Of a stretch of 64,000 nucleotides of DNA, positions 22,359-33,906 are shown one piece after another (the first letter of the stretch is position 1; each line of letters begins with the position of its first letter). The notes beneath the pieces are model-generated. The model was not told the DNA's origin. It made no database searches and saw only the letters and a list, made by a program, of their open reading frames with translations. Made by a program: the position numbers and the translations under genes. The DNA is from Hemileia vastatrix (taxonomy: Eukaryota > Basidiomycota > Pucciniomycetes > Pucciniales > Zaghouaniaceae): contig JASXTE010000015.1 in NCBI GenBank assembly GCA_030280995.1, positions 19,605,001 through 19,669,000 on the forward strand, written 5' to 3'.

Positions 22359-25300
22359 CTATTGCCAAAATTCTCGACCTGCTTCTCGATTGCCCCTTTT
22401 TAGATCATTCTGAACATTTATAACAAAGAAACATAATCAGTAATCCAAATAACCCATCACAGAAAAAGATACAGCTCACGTCAATCATGGCTTTAATACT
22501 GTTTTTGATATTCGTAGCAGCATTCCGATAGACTTTCAAACTTTGATCAGCACCATGACTCCCAACTGAGAATTGGTCTATATCAATGTTGCTGAGCCAA
22601 AGCTTAACCCTGGTGCAAACTATTTGGAAGTGATTTAGTCATGAATAAAAAATTATGAAGTCTATATTCCTCACCATGATGAGCATAGTATGCAGGAGTA
22701 GCAATGGAAACAGATCGCGTCGACCTCGCATAAAGGTAGCAACTATATAATGCCAAAACAAAAATTAACATGTGATATTTTGCTTTAAACACAATTGGCC
22801 GAAATTGACTTACAGGTAATAAGTGAACTGTTCAACAAGGAAGTTCCAAAAATTAGAATAACACTCCCCTATAAAAGTGTGTTATTAAAATCATACCTTT
22901 TGTAATTCATTGACATCACGTCTGGCATCGTCAATCAAAACAGTATAGTGGGAGGAGCGTGAGGTCCCCAACAAACCACCATGACTGAGACCATACCAAT
23001 CAAAGTCAAAAGGATGGACTACACTCTGTTCGGGAGGGGTACCAAAAGATATAGCATAAGCCCGCAAATCCTTGCATCATTAAAATTAATTAACCCATCC
23101 TTACAGTATCAATGATTACCCCTGGCTTTAAATTTCCAGAGCGATCTCTATCCTGAGGGTTCACCGGACCAAACTTGAAGTGGTGTCTTTTTCCGCAAAC
23201 AATGAAAGTGAGCTATTCAGACAAAAAGGAGATAAATGATCGTCACTTTCCACATTAGCACCATAAAAATGATAAAGACCTACTTGACATCCATAATTGG
23301 GATCATCTTGCTCTTTCACTCTCCTGACAGCTTTCCTAATCAATGGGATCTCTTGCTCCAAAACAGCAGCAAACTGTCCTTCACTGACACCATCTCGATA
23401 AAAGATCATTTGCCTTGGAGCATGAGTGCCTCCGTTCTTTGATTTAAATCTTAAGATCAAATTCTAAACAAAATGTATTTTTGAGTCAGTATATATATAA
23501 AACATATGCACCTCCTTCATCAGACAGCCAACAACCTACATAGATCATTTCATCCAACTCGGTAATAATTTCCTGACGGGGAGCTTGAACGGAAAATTCA
23601 GCTAAATAAGAACCTGCATCCTTGCCTGTTGACGCAACTACGGCAGCAATTGATGGCTCAACAGAATCGGGACCAGGATGGGTGACATCGGCACCTACAA
23701 GAGCAAAAATGATGAAACTAAGTAAGGTGACACTCAATGTTGATGTGCTTGAGGGGATCTAACTCACCCACTATCATTGTTGGACACGTGAAAGTGTTGC
23801 TCAAGCCATCAACGACATGATTAATACCACCCAACTTGGCATTCCTAAAACAGCGCAAGGACAGTTAATATAACACCAATAACAAATCAAGCACTGGAAA
23901 AACTTACACTTTCAAGGCAACATTGCTGAAATGGTTGTCATCAGAAAAAGTTTTTTGTCAGCGACTGTAAAATTCTATGTGAAAAAATAGCTTGACAAAA
24001 CTGACGCAAAATATTGGGCGGATTTGGCAGGAGGTTTTCTGCATTGGGCAGAAACCTTATTCATATTGAGACATTGAGTGACAACACCTTGTTCAACTTC
24101 TCCAAATAATTTGATCTATAGGTATATATATATACATAAATCAAATCCTGTTATGAGTTCTGATTGATTGGAGAGCTATTAATGAGCTTAACACAAACCT
24201 TGCGATATTCGTCTGTAGCTTTTTCTCTCATGAAAACCAACAAAAGATCCGGTTTTGCATTGACCATTTTCTTGATCTGTTCCCCGAGGGGTTTTCTGGA
24301 GTCCGGATAATGTACTCCCATAAAGCTGTCTTCCTTCCTAATAGCAATCCCGGTAGATTGACATCCTTCAACAAAACCAGTGATACCAGGTGATAGAGCG
24401 GAGCCTGAAAATCGACCGTTAGGACCTTCGCCCAACACAAGCACAGCCCTTTCCAAAAATTATATCAGTAATATTTCAAATGTCAATTTGTATCAAATAA
24501 ATCCCATACCATTTTCGCACTTGAGTAGGAGAATGCATCTGTCAAATCATCATCAAAGTGGCGAGAAAAATTAGGATAACAATCTGAATAATTTAATACT
24601 TTCTCTTTCTAACTCTAAGAAGCCGTCATTAAGAAACTTACCCATCGAGAGCGCATGTTCCACTGACCGTCCTGACAGATACTTTTTTCTTTGGCACCTT
24701 TATTTCCAGCCTTAGAGTGTAGAATGGTGGGTGGTGCAATCCGCCTAGCAGGTATTGTCATTCGGTTAGAGTCAATTTGAAGACCCCAAGCCCTCGGCCT
24801 AAAGTAATATCAATCATTTACATGGGGGCATTGAAAATATAAAAGCAACTTAGCCTAAGTCATCTGATATCAACTTTCACAAACTCAAATAACTTACGAA
24901 GGTGCAGTGGCGACGTATTGACCCACACCGTGTCTGACCATTTCAGCTCTATTATCAGGCCTGAAGAATTAAAAAGAATGAGCATCTTAGCAAAACAAGC
25001 CCGAAAAATACATGTGATAAAATAAAAATACTCACGATACAGTAAGCCATTCAATTGCACTGCTAAGTTGATCAGGACTTAATTTGCGACTATATTTTTG
25101 CCCTTCTTCAACAAAACAAAGCTCCATGGGGTACCAGGCTCTCTCAGTAAGTTGAACGCATGGCAACATGGGAAATCTCAAAGATACATTATGTTGGCGT
25201 TTGAAGTATTCCTTTACAATGAAATCACAATAGGAGCGGTATATAGGTTAGATTGGCACTTTGTATGGAACTAAAGGAAATATATATATATAATTAGAAT

Positions 25301-26052
25301 TGACATACAGCAACATTCGTTTTGTAAGACTTTCCACTCTGATCCGCACAATCAAAAGTCATCTTATCAGCAGAAATTTTGCTGAGGCCTCTGATCTTGT
25401 GACGCATATAGGTTTTGTCGCTGCGCATAACCTTGACTTTCATAACTTTCAAGGCTCGCTCAAGAGAAACTTGATCGGTGGGTGACAGTCTTGCCAATCC
25501 TTGAATGTTTTGGCCCAAGCCAATAATTTCAGCAGCCAAGTTAACTAGCTGTCCTGAACGGATCATAGGCTGGGAAGAGACGTCAAAGTTAAGAATAACA
25601 CCACTTGGACTTAAACGTATAGACCTGTCAAAAGTGCAAAGGTAAGATGAATGAAAATCAGGTATGATTAAGGCGCCTGCACTCTTTGGAATTCAATAGC
25701 CATAAGATCAACGAGTGATGAGATAAGACCTACGAAAAGTATCCTCTCCACAAGTCGACACATTGACCTAAGTGGATGATATTGGCAGGATTATTTCCGG
25801 GTGTGGGGAAGAATTTAGTCCTGGTCGACGGAAACTTCATCGTTACATCGTGATTACATAAAACGTTCAAAGCTGTTCTGTTGTGCCAATTAACATGAGA
25901 AAAGAAGAAAGTGAATTGATGGCCTAGAATCGACAGGGAAAAATGGTGCTGACATAGCCATCAATATGCCCTCTTGATCACCTCCAGATTTTCTTTTAAG
26001 GTAATCCATGATCATTTCGGGATCAATTTCATTAACCTTCTTAATCTAGGAT

Positions 26053-26087
<35 letters not shown>

Positions 26088-26899
26088 ATATAAGCACGAC
26101 GATATAAAAGAGGCATGGCCGGAGATATGAGAAACGCACTATTAAGTTAAATATACGCTCTTTGGATTTGCCATCGCCAGAGTTACCACCTAGTAGAAAA
26201 GATGGTTTAGAATTTCAGCTTAAGGCTTATAAATGAAGAATGATAGTTGCCCCAGAAAGACTTCAATGAGAACAATATACTTACCGCCTTCCTTGGATTT
26301 ATCACCCAATATGACAGTAAACTGATGTGTAAGACAAGGGAGAAGGGATAGAAGGAATTAATGAGTAACACGAGCCAAAACAAAAGCATTGAAATAAAAG
26401 AGAGGAAGAAGACCTTTCCGCCGTCGGGTGGATACTTGAGATTTTCGGGAGAGAAGAGATTTTTTCTGCCATCGTAAACGATAGCGGTCTTGCCGAAAGC
26501 TTTGAGGGTGTCTTTGAGCTGGACAAAGATTTCGCGACCCAACTTGGGTGGAACATCGCCCACGGTGCCACCTTTGCCCTTGTAACCTTCGATAGCAAGC
26601 TAAAAATAGACAACCGGCTCGTGAGCAGGACGCATGACAAAAACCAAGAAGCGAGGAGGAAAACGCACATCATAATGGTAAATTATGTGCTTGGGGAGTT
26701 TCACATTAAACGCATTAACGGAGACTTGAATGGGAGTTCCCAGACTGGCAAGGAGATGAAAATGGAATAGATAGAGTTATGGATTTAGTGTTATATCAAG
26801 ATCGCTGACCATCAACAAGGGATCAAGATAAATGGATGAAAGGCAAGGGAGAGAGGCTTACCTTCCCACCTTGGGACGGACGAGCTGAGTTTCAGGCAT
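22359..26899 (-). CDS. Argonaute, 24 exons, apparently intact
   Basis: Joining 24 exons with GT...AG introns gives one continuous frame of 888 codons. Exons on the minus strand: 26862-26899, 26669-26744, 26414-26599, 26285-26321, 26140-26189, 25954-26045, 25734-25877, 25309-25624, 25037-25212, 24898-24960, 24642-24798, 24510-24538, 24199-24448, 24006-24115, 23908-23925, 23768-23844, 23540-23694, 23284-23463, 23105-23212, 22897-23025, 22814-22827, 22675-22742, 22480-22619, 22359-22409. Domains are N (LGTPIQVSVNAFNVKLPKH), linker 1 (ALNVLCNHDV, QPMIRSGQLVNLAAEIIG), PAZ (about 240-372), MID (about 455-540) and PIWI. All four slicer residues are present: D609 (GADVTHP), E648 (RQEII), D682 (FYRDGV) and H823 (YYAH). 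It should bind small RNAs and cut target RNA. The start was chosen because the N domain begins within 13 residues of it. Exact edges of the smallest exons need cDNA. Confidence 0.93.
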
Positions 26900-28290
26900 A
26901 ACGAAAGACGAGAAGCAGGGAAACGAGGGAAAAGGATAAGTGAAGGTAGATGGATTTTATATAGAGACACCAAATCCGATCGGGAAAGTTGAGATGAAAC
27001 CAGAATGGGCAAGATTTCGGAAAGCCGTCTCGACGGATTAGCCACTCGACCGCTGGCTGCTAATGGCACAGTGCCTTTCTCCCTCAGCACTCTTGGGTCG
27101 TCTATAAACCTTGTCAATCAATCTGTCCCTTTGTCTTATGACTTCTTGCCTGGCCCATCTCCACGCTAGCTTTTCATTTGTCTCTCATTATTATTCTTTG
27201 CATCAGAGCTTTTCTCTCCCCAGATCGCCTATTGTCTATTCCATCCTTTGCTTAATATCTTTTAGGGCAAATCATCCATACTCTCTCGCTCATTTCCCTC
27301 CTATATCCTTGGTCTACACCTTACTGTTAGGTTATTGTCACACCCTTGACTACCTACTGGTTATCAAATGGTTTTGTCTTGGTCTTGGATATCTTTTTCA
27401 GCAGATTGTTAATATTCAATTATATTCACCAGAAAAAAAAAACATTTGCACCTGATAGCAGGCGCCAATCCCTATCTTTGACACTTAACTCAATTTAAGC
27501 TCAGCTGTATTTCTTTTGGAAAGACTGCGCACTGAACAATGAGCACACTAGCTCATGTAACATCAAATCAAATTTACAATTAAATCAAAACTGGATATAG
27601 GGGGTAGCACTTGATTTTTTGCGGTGATTGCTATCTTTTTTTAAAAATATATATATATATATATATAAAGAAAAACAAGTAATTTTACATTTACCATCTT
27701 CATTGCAGGTCGCATCATTTTCTCTTTGCTTCTCACTAAGGCTAAGGCTAAGGTAACATTTAGTTTTCTAGTCATCTCTATCTCTACCTGACATACCTTA
27801 TATAGATAAACCCATATTTTCATATCTGTATCTTTATATTCATACCGACGCACATAAATACCTTCCTTCGTTTCGTTTTTCGCCGCGGTGGTGGGTAATA
27901 CTTGTAATAAAACCCTGCATCAGCGTTTTAGTTATATATACATTTAGATATGAAACATTGAATTTTCCAGCTTTTAGGGAAAATTTGAGAAATATATATA
28001 TCTGTATATATGAAGTAGGCTATGAATGTCTCTACTGCTGGTTACCATCCCATTCATAAGTGTTCTTACATTCCATTTATTCTTTTAGCAACAAATAACA
28101 AAAATGTCTAAATTGCGATATTCAGAGAAGACGCTATTATGTACTTGGCTGTGTTTTTATGTATAGAAAGAGTTGTATCATCATCCCTTACTCTTTTACT
28201 CCCTTTTTATGTAAGTTGGAATTAATGTGAGAATTTAGGTCACTATATTCATTGTCTTGTCTTGCATTATATTGTATTGTATGTACTGCA
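26900..28290. other. Intergenic, Argonaute promoter side
   Basis: It holds the upstream region of Argonaute. A minus-strand ORF at 26,812-27,117 runs into the first exon in another frame and has no recognisable domain. A short (AT)n run lies at 27,647-27,667. No other gene was recognised. Confidence 0.4.
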
Positions 28291-28401
28291 TATTGGCGCA
28301 GCGATAATGTTTTAGTTGGAACAGTAACAAAAAGGATATTTTCATTACTATTGTGGTCACGCAGACTATATACACTACTGCGGCGTAGTCGAGACCTAAC
28401 A
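28291..28401 (-). repeat. Copia-2 3' LTR
   Basis: This 111-bp repeat reads TGTTAGGTCT...GCGCCAATA on the coding strand, identical to 33,796-33,906. The boundary was set by the perfect CTGCA target duplication. Confidence 0.9.
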
Positions 28402-28531
28402 CCCGCCCCTCCGACAAGACGCTCATTCTAGTATATATGAAACTATTTACAATTTATATGATGTTATTATGGTAGCTATTAGGAATATAACAGAAAATAG
28501 ACAAAACGATGATAAAGTAGTTATAATTTTG

Positions 28532-31500
28532 TTATTTGATACCTAAGTTTCCACATCCCTTGTCATGTAACTGTTTGCTTAGTGGTTTCGTCATTATATC
28601 CGCTAGTTGTTCAGATGTAGGTACCCATGATATTGTAGCTTTTCTTTTATGTAGTTGTTCATTGACAAAAAAGAATTCCCTGTCGCTGTGCCTGGTCCTC
28701 TTGTTTGAGCTTTCATCGTTTGATACCTTTATAGATGCTTGATTATCACATTTTAAGTGAAACGGGCCTGTGAAATTAATCAAATCATTGAGTAAATTTT
28801 GAATCCACAAGCCCATTCTAGTGGCACCCCCAAGGGCCATGTATTCTGCATGGCATGTTGAGGAAGCAACAGATGGCATGCGTTTTGAGGACCAGAATAT
28901 TAAGGAACCTTGCATGTTGATAATCATGCCTCCAGTTGATCTTGAAAATTCCCCGCCCCAGTTTGCATCTGAGTAGACGTCTAGGTTGATAGTATGTGAG
29001 GTTGATTGTGGATATAAGTGTAGTTTCTTTGTGGCTGTATATTGTAAATAACCAAGTAAGTGTCTCAACGCTCTCCAGTGTTCGTTAGTGGGGTTTTTTG
29101 AGTGTCTAGCCAATTGATTTACAGAGAAACTGAGGTCAGGACGAGTTGCTGTGGTTAGATAAGTCAAGGAACCAATAATTGACAGATAATCTCCTGGATT
29201 AATAGCTGGGTGGTTTGGTGGGGGTGTGGAAAGGTCTATATTGGTCGGCAGTGGTTGATGGTGACATACTCCTGTTATATGATGAGTTGTTAAAATTCTG
29301 TCTATCAAATTTTCTTGACTAAGTCGAAATCCTTTTTCATTCCTTTCTATCTTGATACCTACTATTGCATCCAGTCTATCTTGCCATTTGATGATGAGAG
29401 TTTGGCTTAAATCTCTTTCAAGTTGTTTCAAAACCTCATTGTTGTTGCCAGTTACAATTCCATCGTCAACATGAACCCAAAGCATAGCCTTTGTGTTGTT
29501 ATTCTTCAGAAAATAAACGCTATTGTCGTAGGATGACATTTCATAGCCCAGGTTTTTTAGCTGCTGTCCAAAGTGTTGCCACCAGCAACGTGCTGCCTGA
29601 CATGTTCCATAAAGAGCTTTGAGCAATTTGAAAACTTTTCCATCTTTTTTCTCAAAGCCAGGAGGGTCCTTTACCCATACTTCTTCATCTATTGGACTAT
29701 GAAGGTATGCTGCTGTGACATCAAAAGCATGGACTGGCCAGTTATACATAGCTGCAATGGTGAGGATGATTCTTTGGGCTGTAAATGAGGCAGTTGGAGC
29801 AAAAGTGGAAGAATAATCTATACCCTTTACTTGTTTAAAACCTTTTGCCACGTATCGAGCCTTCAGCTTTGTGTTTCCTGTTGATGCATCTTTCTTTTCT
29901 GCAAAAACCCATCTAGCATCTAGTATTCTGGCCCCTTCAGGTGGTTCTTTTCTCTCCCAGACCTTCATGTTTGTTAAGTTATCTATTTCTTGTTGACAAG
30001 CTTTTCTCCATTCATCACCCTTCTCGGACCGTAAGGCTTCTTTGAATGTTTTAGGTAACTGAGTTGCAAAGTATTCACAATTAATTTGGATGTCTTCTAC
30101 CAGACGATCTTGCTCAATCATTTGTTCTTCCAGATCAAAATTTCCTAGTATAAGATTGCTGCAGGTTAGAGTGTTTGCACTGTTCATTACAAAATCGAGG
30201 GACATCTTATTTTCACTTTTTGTTTCACATTCTTTGAAGCTGGCCCACGCAGATGTTAAGAATTTCTTTTCTATCGGATCCCAAAAAATCCAGCCTTTCA
30301 TACCAGCTGGGAAACCTACAGTGTAGCATCTTCTTGCTCGGACATCTAGCTTTTTTCTCTTCTCTTCAGGTATGTGTACATAAGCTACTTCACCAAATTT
30401 CCTAAGAATATCTAATTGCGGTTTAGTGTTGAAGAGTGCTTCATAAGGTGTAATTGAGTTGCAAATAGTGTTGGGTATTCTGTTTAGGAGATATGAAGCC
30501 CATTTGAAAGCAAAAGACCAGAAGGTTTTTCCAAGACGACTGTCAAATAGTATAGTTCTTCCCATTTCTGTAAGAGTACGATTAAATCTTTCAATATTTC
30601 CATTTTGTTGATGAAAATATGGTAGAGATTTTTCATGAATTATTCCGTTTTTTGTTGTGAACATGTCCATTAGTTTATTGTTGAATTCTCCTCCATTGTC
30701 TGATCTAATTATTTTGACCTTCTGATTTGTCTGTTTCTCCAATCTTGTTATGATGTTGATGACCGTATTTGTTGATTCAGATTTGTTTTTGATGACATGA
30801 CACTCACTGTATGTTGTAGCTAAATCTCTGAAGGTTAAAGCATATAAACCACCGTCAACTGATTCCTCTTCTATTGGGCCGATTAAGTCCATAGTTACTA
30901 TTTCAAGTTTGTCAACTTTTCTACCAGTTGACTCAAGAAAACATTGTCTTCTACTTTTGCACATTTGACAAGAATCACATATAATATTTCCATTAGGCAG
31001 TTTGTCAGGTAATCCATGAACCATTTTCTCTTTGCACATCTTTCTTATTTGTCTCAGACTTGCATGGCCAAGTAAGCAGTGCCAAGTATAGAGGATTTCT
31101 TCATCTTTGTTTCTTTTTCTTAATTCAGGATACTTAGTTGGGATCTCAAGACTAAATATTGCTGGTTGTATAGGTAGAACATTTGATTCATTTCTAGTAA
31201 GATCAGAATGTGATAATATAGTAGTTACATCAGAAGATACATTTAAATTATTATGATGCATTGGACTGTTAAATGTCCATTTCCTGTTGATGAACATGGC
31301 TGACAGAATTGGAAAGCCGTGATAGCTGATTAGAAAGTCATTGAAGTTAACGCATGAAAAGTTAGCACCACTCTTGATTAGGGATGCTGGTGAGATTAGC
31401 GTACCTCTAGCATCTTTACAGTAGTATACTGGTCTAATATTGATGATTTCCCCATTGAGACCATGGAAGCGTATCGTCCCTTTGCCTGTGATGAGAGGAG

Positions 31501-32992
31501 AGGAACCATTAGTGGCCACTTTCAAAGCAATGGGATTTTTTAGAGGGAGGAAATCAACCAACTCATTCAGATTTCCAGAAAGATGATGAGTTGCACCTGT
31601 GTCAAAAATAGGGTTCGCCGAATATGCTTCGTTGTCTGATAGTTGCATTCTAGCAAAAGCAGCTGCAGATGCTTCTGGGGAGTCATCAGTGAGTTCTACA
31701 ATTTGTGCCGAAGCAGATTTCGCTTGAGGTGGTTGTGAGGTGTTGTGACGGTTTGTTTGTCTTTGAGGATAAATTGGGCGGTAAGAATCCATTTTTTGTT
31801 GTATAGGCCTCTGGTGGATGGGTAGATTTGGTTTGGGTGGAGGATTGTTATTAGGGACAATTGTTGGTTGTATGATAGAGGGCGGTACCACCATTGGATA
31901 GTGTGTGCTGTAGCCCGCTTGCCTGTTTTGTAAAAAGGAATTGTAATTGGTGCGGTTGTTGAGAGTTCTTTTAGGACAGTTGGCTTGCAGATGACCTGAT
32001 GAGTTACAGATATAGCAGTTTCCTGAAGATCTTTGAGTAGCAGCATTAGATTCATAGACATTCTGATTAGTAGTATTAGATTCATAGACATTAACAGAAC
32101 CAGAACCAGAATCAGAGAGAGGTAGCTTAGTAGAAACAGAAGCAGAAGATTCATTTGCAGTGACAGTAGTGTTAGTAGTGGTGGTATTCAGAAGTTTATC
32201 ATCGTGTTTAAGTCTTTCCCAAGTGGTACAAAAAATTTTGTTGAGAACTGCAACAGTGATTGATTTATCAGATTTGCATAGTTGTTCTGTTTCTTTGAGA
32301 ACTTCTGAGCTAAACCGTGGATTGTCTTGAATGATGCGTTGACAGAGGCAGCCTAAGATGTCCTTTTCACTGAGTCCTTGAGCCCATAAGCAAGCACACG
32401 CATCTCGAAATTCATTCATTAACTCTATGGGATTGTCGCATTCTTTAGAACGAAGATCGATTACTCTTTCTATGGCATTCAGTTGAGCCGCTCTGGAAAC
32501 TGTGTTGAAGACACTTTTGATATGGCGAAAAGCAGTCGTGCTTGGTGTAACATCGATAATTTGAGATTTCATCTCTGGTCCAACAGAATTGATCAGTATT
32601 GCTCTACCTATTCGCTCTTTGATGGAAGTTTTTGAGGCCCCTTTACGCTCTAGAAAGTTGGTTTCTCCAGTGAAGTCGCTGATGACGCCTCGTAGTTCTC
32701 TATGCCACTCGCGGAAATTTGAACCATCGTCTTTTAGAGTATGTCGCCAGTCTTTCAATAGCATCCTTGCCTTAACAATGCTGTCTCGAATGTATGAGTC
32801 TTCTTGAATTCGGAGTAGTACACGTGGATTGGGCGCATCATCCATATCAGACGTCGCATCTTCTTCATGGATTTGAGTTTCATTTTCGTTTGTGGTATAG
32901 TCTTGAGGTGGTCGTTGTGGATAACTGGGTGTTGGTCGAGAGGTTGGTGTATCATATTCTTGAGGAGTCGGTTGTTGGTTGGATGGCATCAT
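28532..32992 (-). CDS. Copia-2 Gag-Pol polyprotein
   Basis: This is one ORF of 1,486 codons. Gag occupies about residues 1-400, with a CCHC zinc knuckle near 326-339 (CYICNSSGHLQANC). The protease has DTGATHHLSG near 464. An HHCC zinc region lies near 638-678 (HCLLGH, CDSCQMC). The integrase core follows with Asp near 701 (VTMDLIGPI), Asp near 765 (SDNGGEF) and Glu near 801 (NIERFNR). Reverse transcriptase spans about 1000-1250, with FAPTASFTAQR and the HVDD active site near 1174. RNase H begins near 1342 (YSDANWGG) and ends with IMTKPLS. The order PR-IN-RT-RH is that of Ty1/copia. Gag and Pol share one frame, so no frameshift is used. All catalytic motifs are intact. Confidence 0.96.
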   Translation of the reverse strand: MMPSNQQPTPQEYDTPTSRPTPSYPQRPPQDYTTNENETQIHEEDATSDMDDAPNPRVLLRIQEDSYIRDSIVKARMLLKDWRHTLKDDGSNFREWHRELRGVISDFTGETNFLERKGASKTSIKERIGRAILINSVGPEMKSQIIDVTPSTTAFRHIKSVFNTVSRAAQLNAIERVIDLRSKECDNPIELMNEFRDACACLWAQGLSEKDILGCLCQRIIQDNPRFSSEVLKETEQLCKSDKSITVAVLNKIFCTTWERLKHDDKLLNTTTTNTTVTANESSASVSTKLPLSDSGSGSVNVYESNTTNQNVYESNAATQRSSGNCYICNSSGHLQANCPKRTLNNRTNYNSFLQNRQAGYSTHYPMVVPPSIIQPTIVPNNNPPPKPNLPIHQRPIQQKMDSYRPIYPQRQTNRHNTSQPPQAKSASAQIVELTDDSPEASAAAFARMQLSDNEAYSANPIFDTGATHHLSGNLNELVDFLPLKNPIALKVATNGSSPLITGKGTIRFHGLNGEIINIRPVYYCKDARGTLISPASLIKSGANFSCVNFNDFLISYHGFPILSAMFINRKWTFNSPMHHNNLNVSSDVTTILSHSDLTRNESNVLPIQPAIFSLEIPTKYPELRKRNKDEEILYTWHCLLGHASLRQIRKMCKEKMVHGLPDKLPNGNIICDSCQMCKSRRQCFLESTGRKVDKLEIVTMDLIGPIEEESVDGGLYALTFRDLATTYSECHVIKNKSESTNTVINIITRLEKQTNQKVKIIRSDNGGEFNNKLMDMFTTKNGIIHEKSLPYFHQQNGNIERFNRTLTEMGRTILFDSRLGKTFWSFAFKWASYLLNRIPNTICNSITPYEALFNTKPQLDILRKFGEVAYVHIPEEKRKKLDVRARRCYTVGFPAGMKGWIFWDPIEKKFLTSAWASFKECETKSENKMSLDFVMNSANTLTCSNLILGNFDLEEQMIEQDRLVEDIQINCEYFATQLPKTFKEALRSEKGDEWRKACQQEIDNLTNMKVWERKEPPEGARILDARWVFAEKKDASTGNTKLKARYVAKGFKQVKGIDYSSTFAPTASFTAQRIILTIAAMYNWPVHAFDVTAAYLHSPIDEEVWVKDPPGFEKKDGKVFKLLKALYGTCQAARCWWQHFGQQLKNLGYEMSSYDNSVYFLKNNNTKAMLWVHVDDGIVTGNNNEVLKQLERDLSQTLIIKWQDRLDAIVGIKIERNEKGFRLSQENLIDRILTTHHITGVCHHQPLPTNIDLSTPPPNHPAINPGDYLSIIGSLTYLTTATRPDLSFSVNQLARHSKNPTNEHWRALRHLLGYLQYTATKKLHLYPQSTSHTINLDVYSDANWGGEFSRSTGGMIINMQGSLIFWSSKRMPSVASSTCHAEYMALGGATRMGLWIQNLLNDLINFTGPFHLKCDNQASIKVSNDESSNKRTRHSDREFFFVNEQLHKRKATISWVPTSEQLADIMTKPLSKQLHDKGCGNLGIK

Positions 32993-33221
32993 CGAAGTGT
33001 CAAGTATTAAAGTAGTAATGAGATGAAAAGAGAATGAAGAGAAAAAGGAGGAAGAAAAAGAAGAAAAGAAATTTAAGAGAGAGAAAAAAAAGAAAAAAGG
33101 AGAAAAAAAAAGATAACGAGAATATTTATTATAATAAGAAGAGAAGAAAGAAAAGAAGAATAGAAAAAAGAAAAGGAAAAAGAAGATAGGGAACGAGTAC
33201 TGGGTGAAAGGGCGGGTTTAT

Positions 33222-33282
<61 letters not shown>

Positions 33283-33386
33283 TAGTCGATTATATTTCAC
33301 TTTCGGAGAGATAGGGCCACTATCTCGCTTTGATGCTTGGCGAGAGCAACAACCTAATCGCTTATAGGATCGAGGTAAATATTAGT

Positions 33387-33433
<47 letters not shown>

Positions 33434-33795
33434 TTTTTAGAGAAAGGAAAAGGAGGTAAAAGAAGCGATAAGAGAGAAAAGAAAAGCGAGAAGAGAGAGA
33501 GGAACAAAGAAGCTTGTAAAAGAGAACAATTGGCGAGGTGCGAACGGAAAAGAAGAAAAAGAAAAGAAGAAAAAAAATAAAGGAAACGATTGCCGAGGGG
33601 AGGAAAGAACGATTGCCGAGAAGACGATTGTCGAGAAAACGATTGCCGAGAGGAGGAAAAAAAAATCCAAAGAGGAGAAAAAGGGGTTGACGAGACCGTT
33701 ATTTAGTCGTTTTTAAGAAAAAAGGAGACTAGGCAAGATAGGAGAAGAAAGGAATAAAGGAAAAAAGGCGAGACTAGGCACAAGAGCCCATAACC
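32993..33795 (-). other. Copia-2 5' leader with poly(A) tracts
   Basis: About 800 bases separate the 5' LTR from the start codon. On the coding strand it is pyrimidine-rich with two homopolymer tracts, A54 (33,280-33,227) and A42 (33,429-33,388). No upstream ORF was recognised. The homopolymer lengths may be affected by sequencing. Confidence 0.7.
33786..33795 (-). other. Copia-2 primer-binding site
   Basis: The minus strand reads GGTTATGGGC directly next to the 5' LTR, exactly as in copia element 1. It is complementary to the anticodon arm of initiator tRNA-Met types that read GCCCATAACC. This suggests priming by a cleaved half tRNA. Confidence 0.7.
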
Positions 33796-33906
33796 TATTG
33801 GCGCAGCGATAATGTTTTAGTTGGAACAGTAACAAAAAGGATATTTTCATTACTATTGTGGTCACGCAGACTATATACACTACTGCGGCGTAGTCGAGAC
33901 CTAACA
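33796..33906 (-). repeat. Copia-2 5' LTR
   Basis: This 111-bp LTR is identical to 28,291-28,401. Confidence 0.9.

Larger units (their letters stand above)
28291..33906 (-). mobile_element. Ty1/copia element 2, full-length and young
   Basis: Two 111-bp LTRs (28,291-28,401 and 33,796-33,906) read identically. A perfect 5-bp target duplication CTGCA lies at 28,286-28,290 and 33,907-33,911. A purine tract (GGAGGGGCGGG on the coding strand) abuts the 3' LTR, and the primer site GGTTATGGGC abuts the 5' LTR. A single uninterrupted gag-pol ORF fills the interior. Identical LTRs mean a very recent insertion and probably a still active family. Confidence 0.95.

Noticed and set aside
26812..27117. Minus-strand ORF upstream of Argonaute
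   Set aside because: It overlaps the first Argonaute exon in another frame and shows no domain. The Argonaute start with its N-domain sequence explains the region better.
31696..32154. 152-codon ORF in another frame within copia-2 gag
   Set aside because: It is a shadow of the intact Gag-Pol frame, with no second copy in the window to show conservation, unlike the gypsy alternative ORF.
33073..33300. ORF with a poly-lysine stretch
   Set aside because: It translates the A54 tract and flanking purine/pyrimidine runs of the copia-2 leader.
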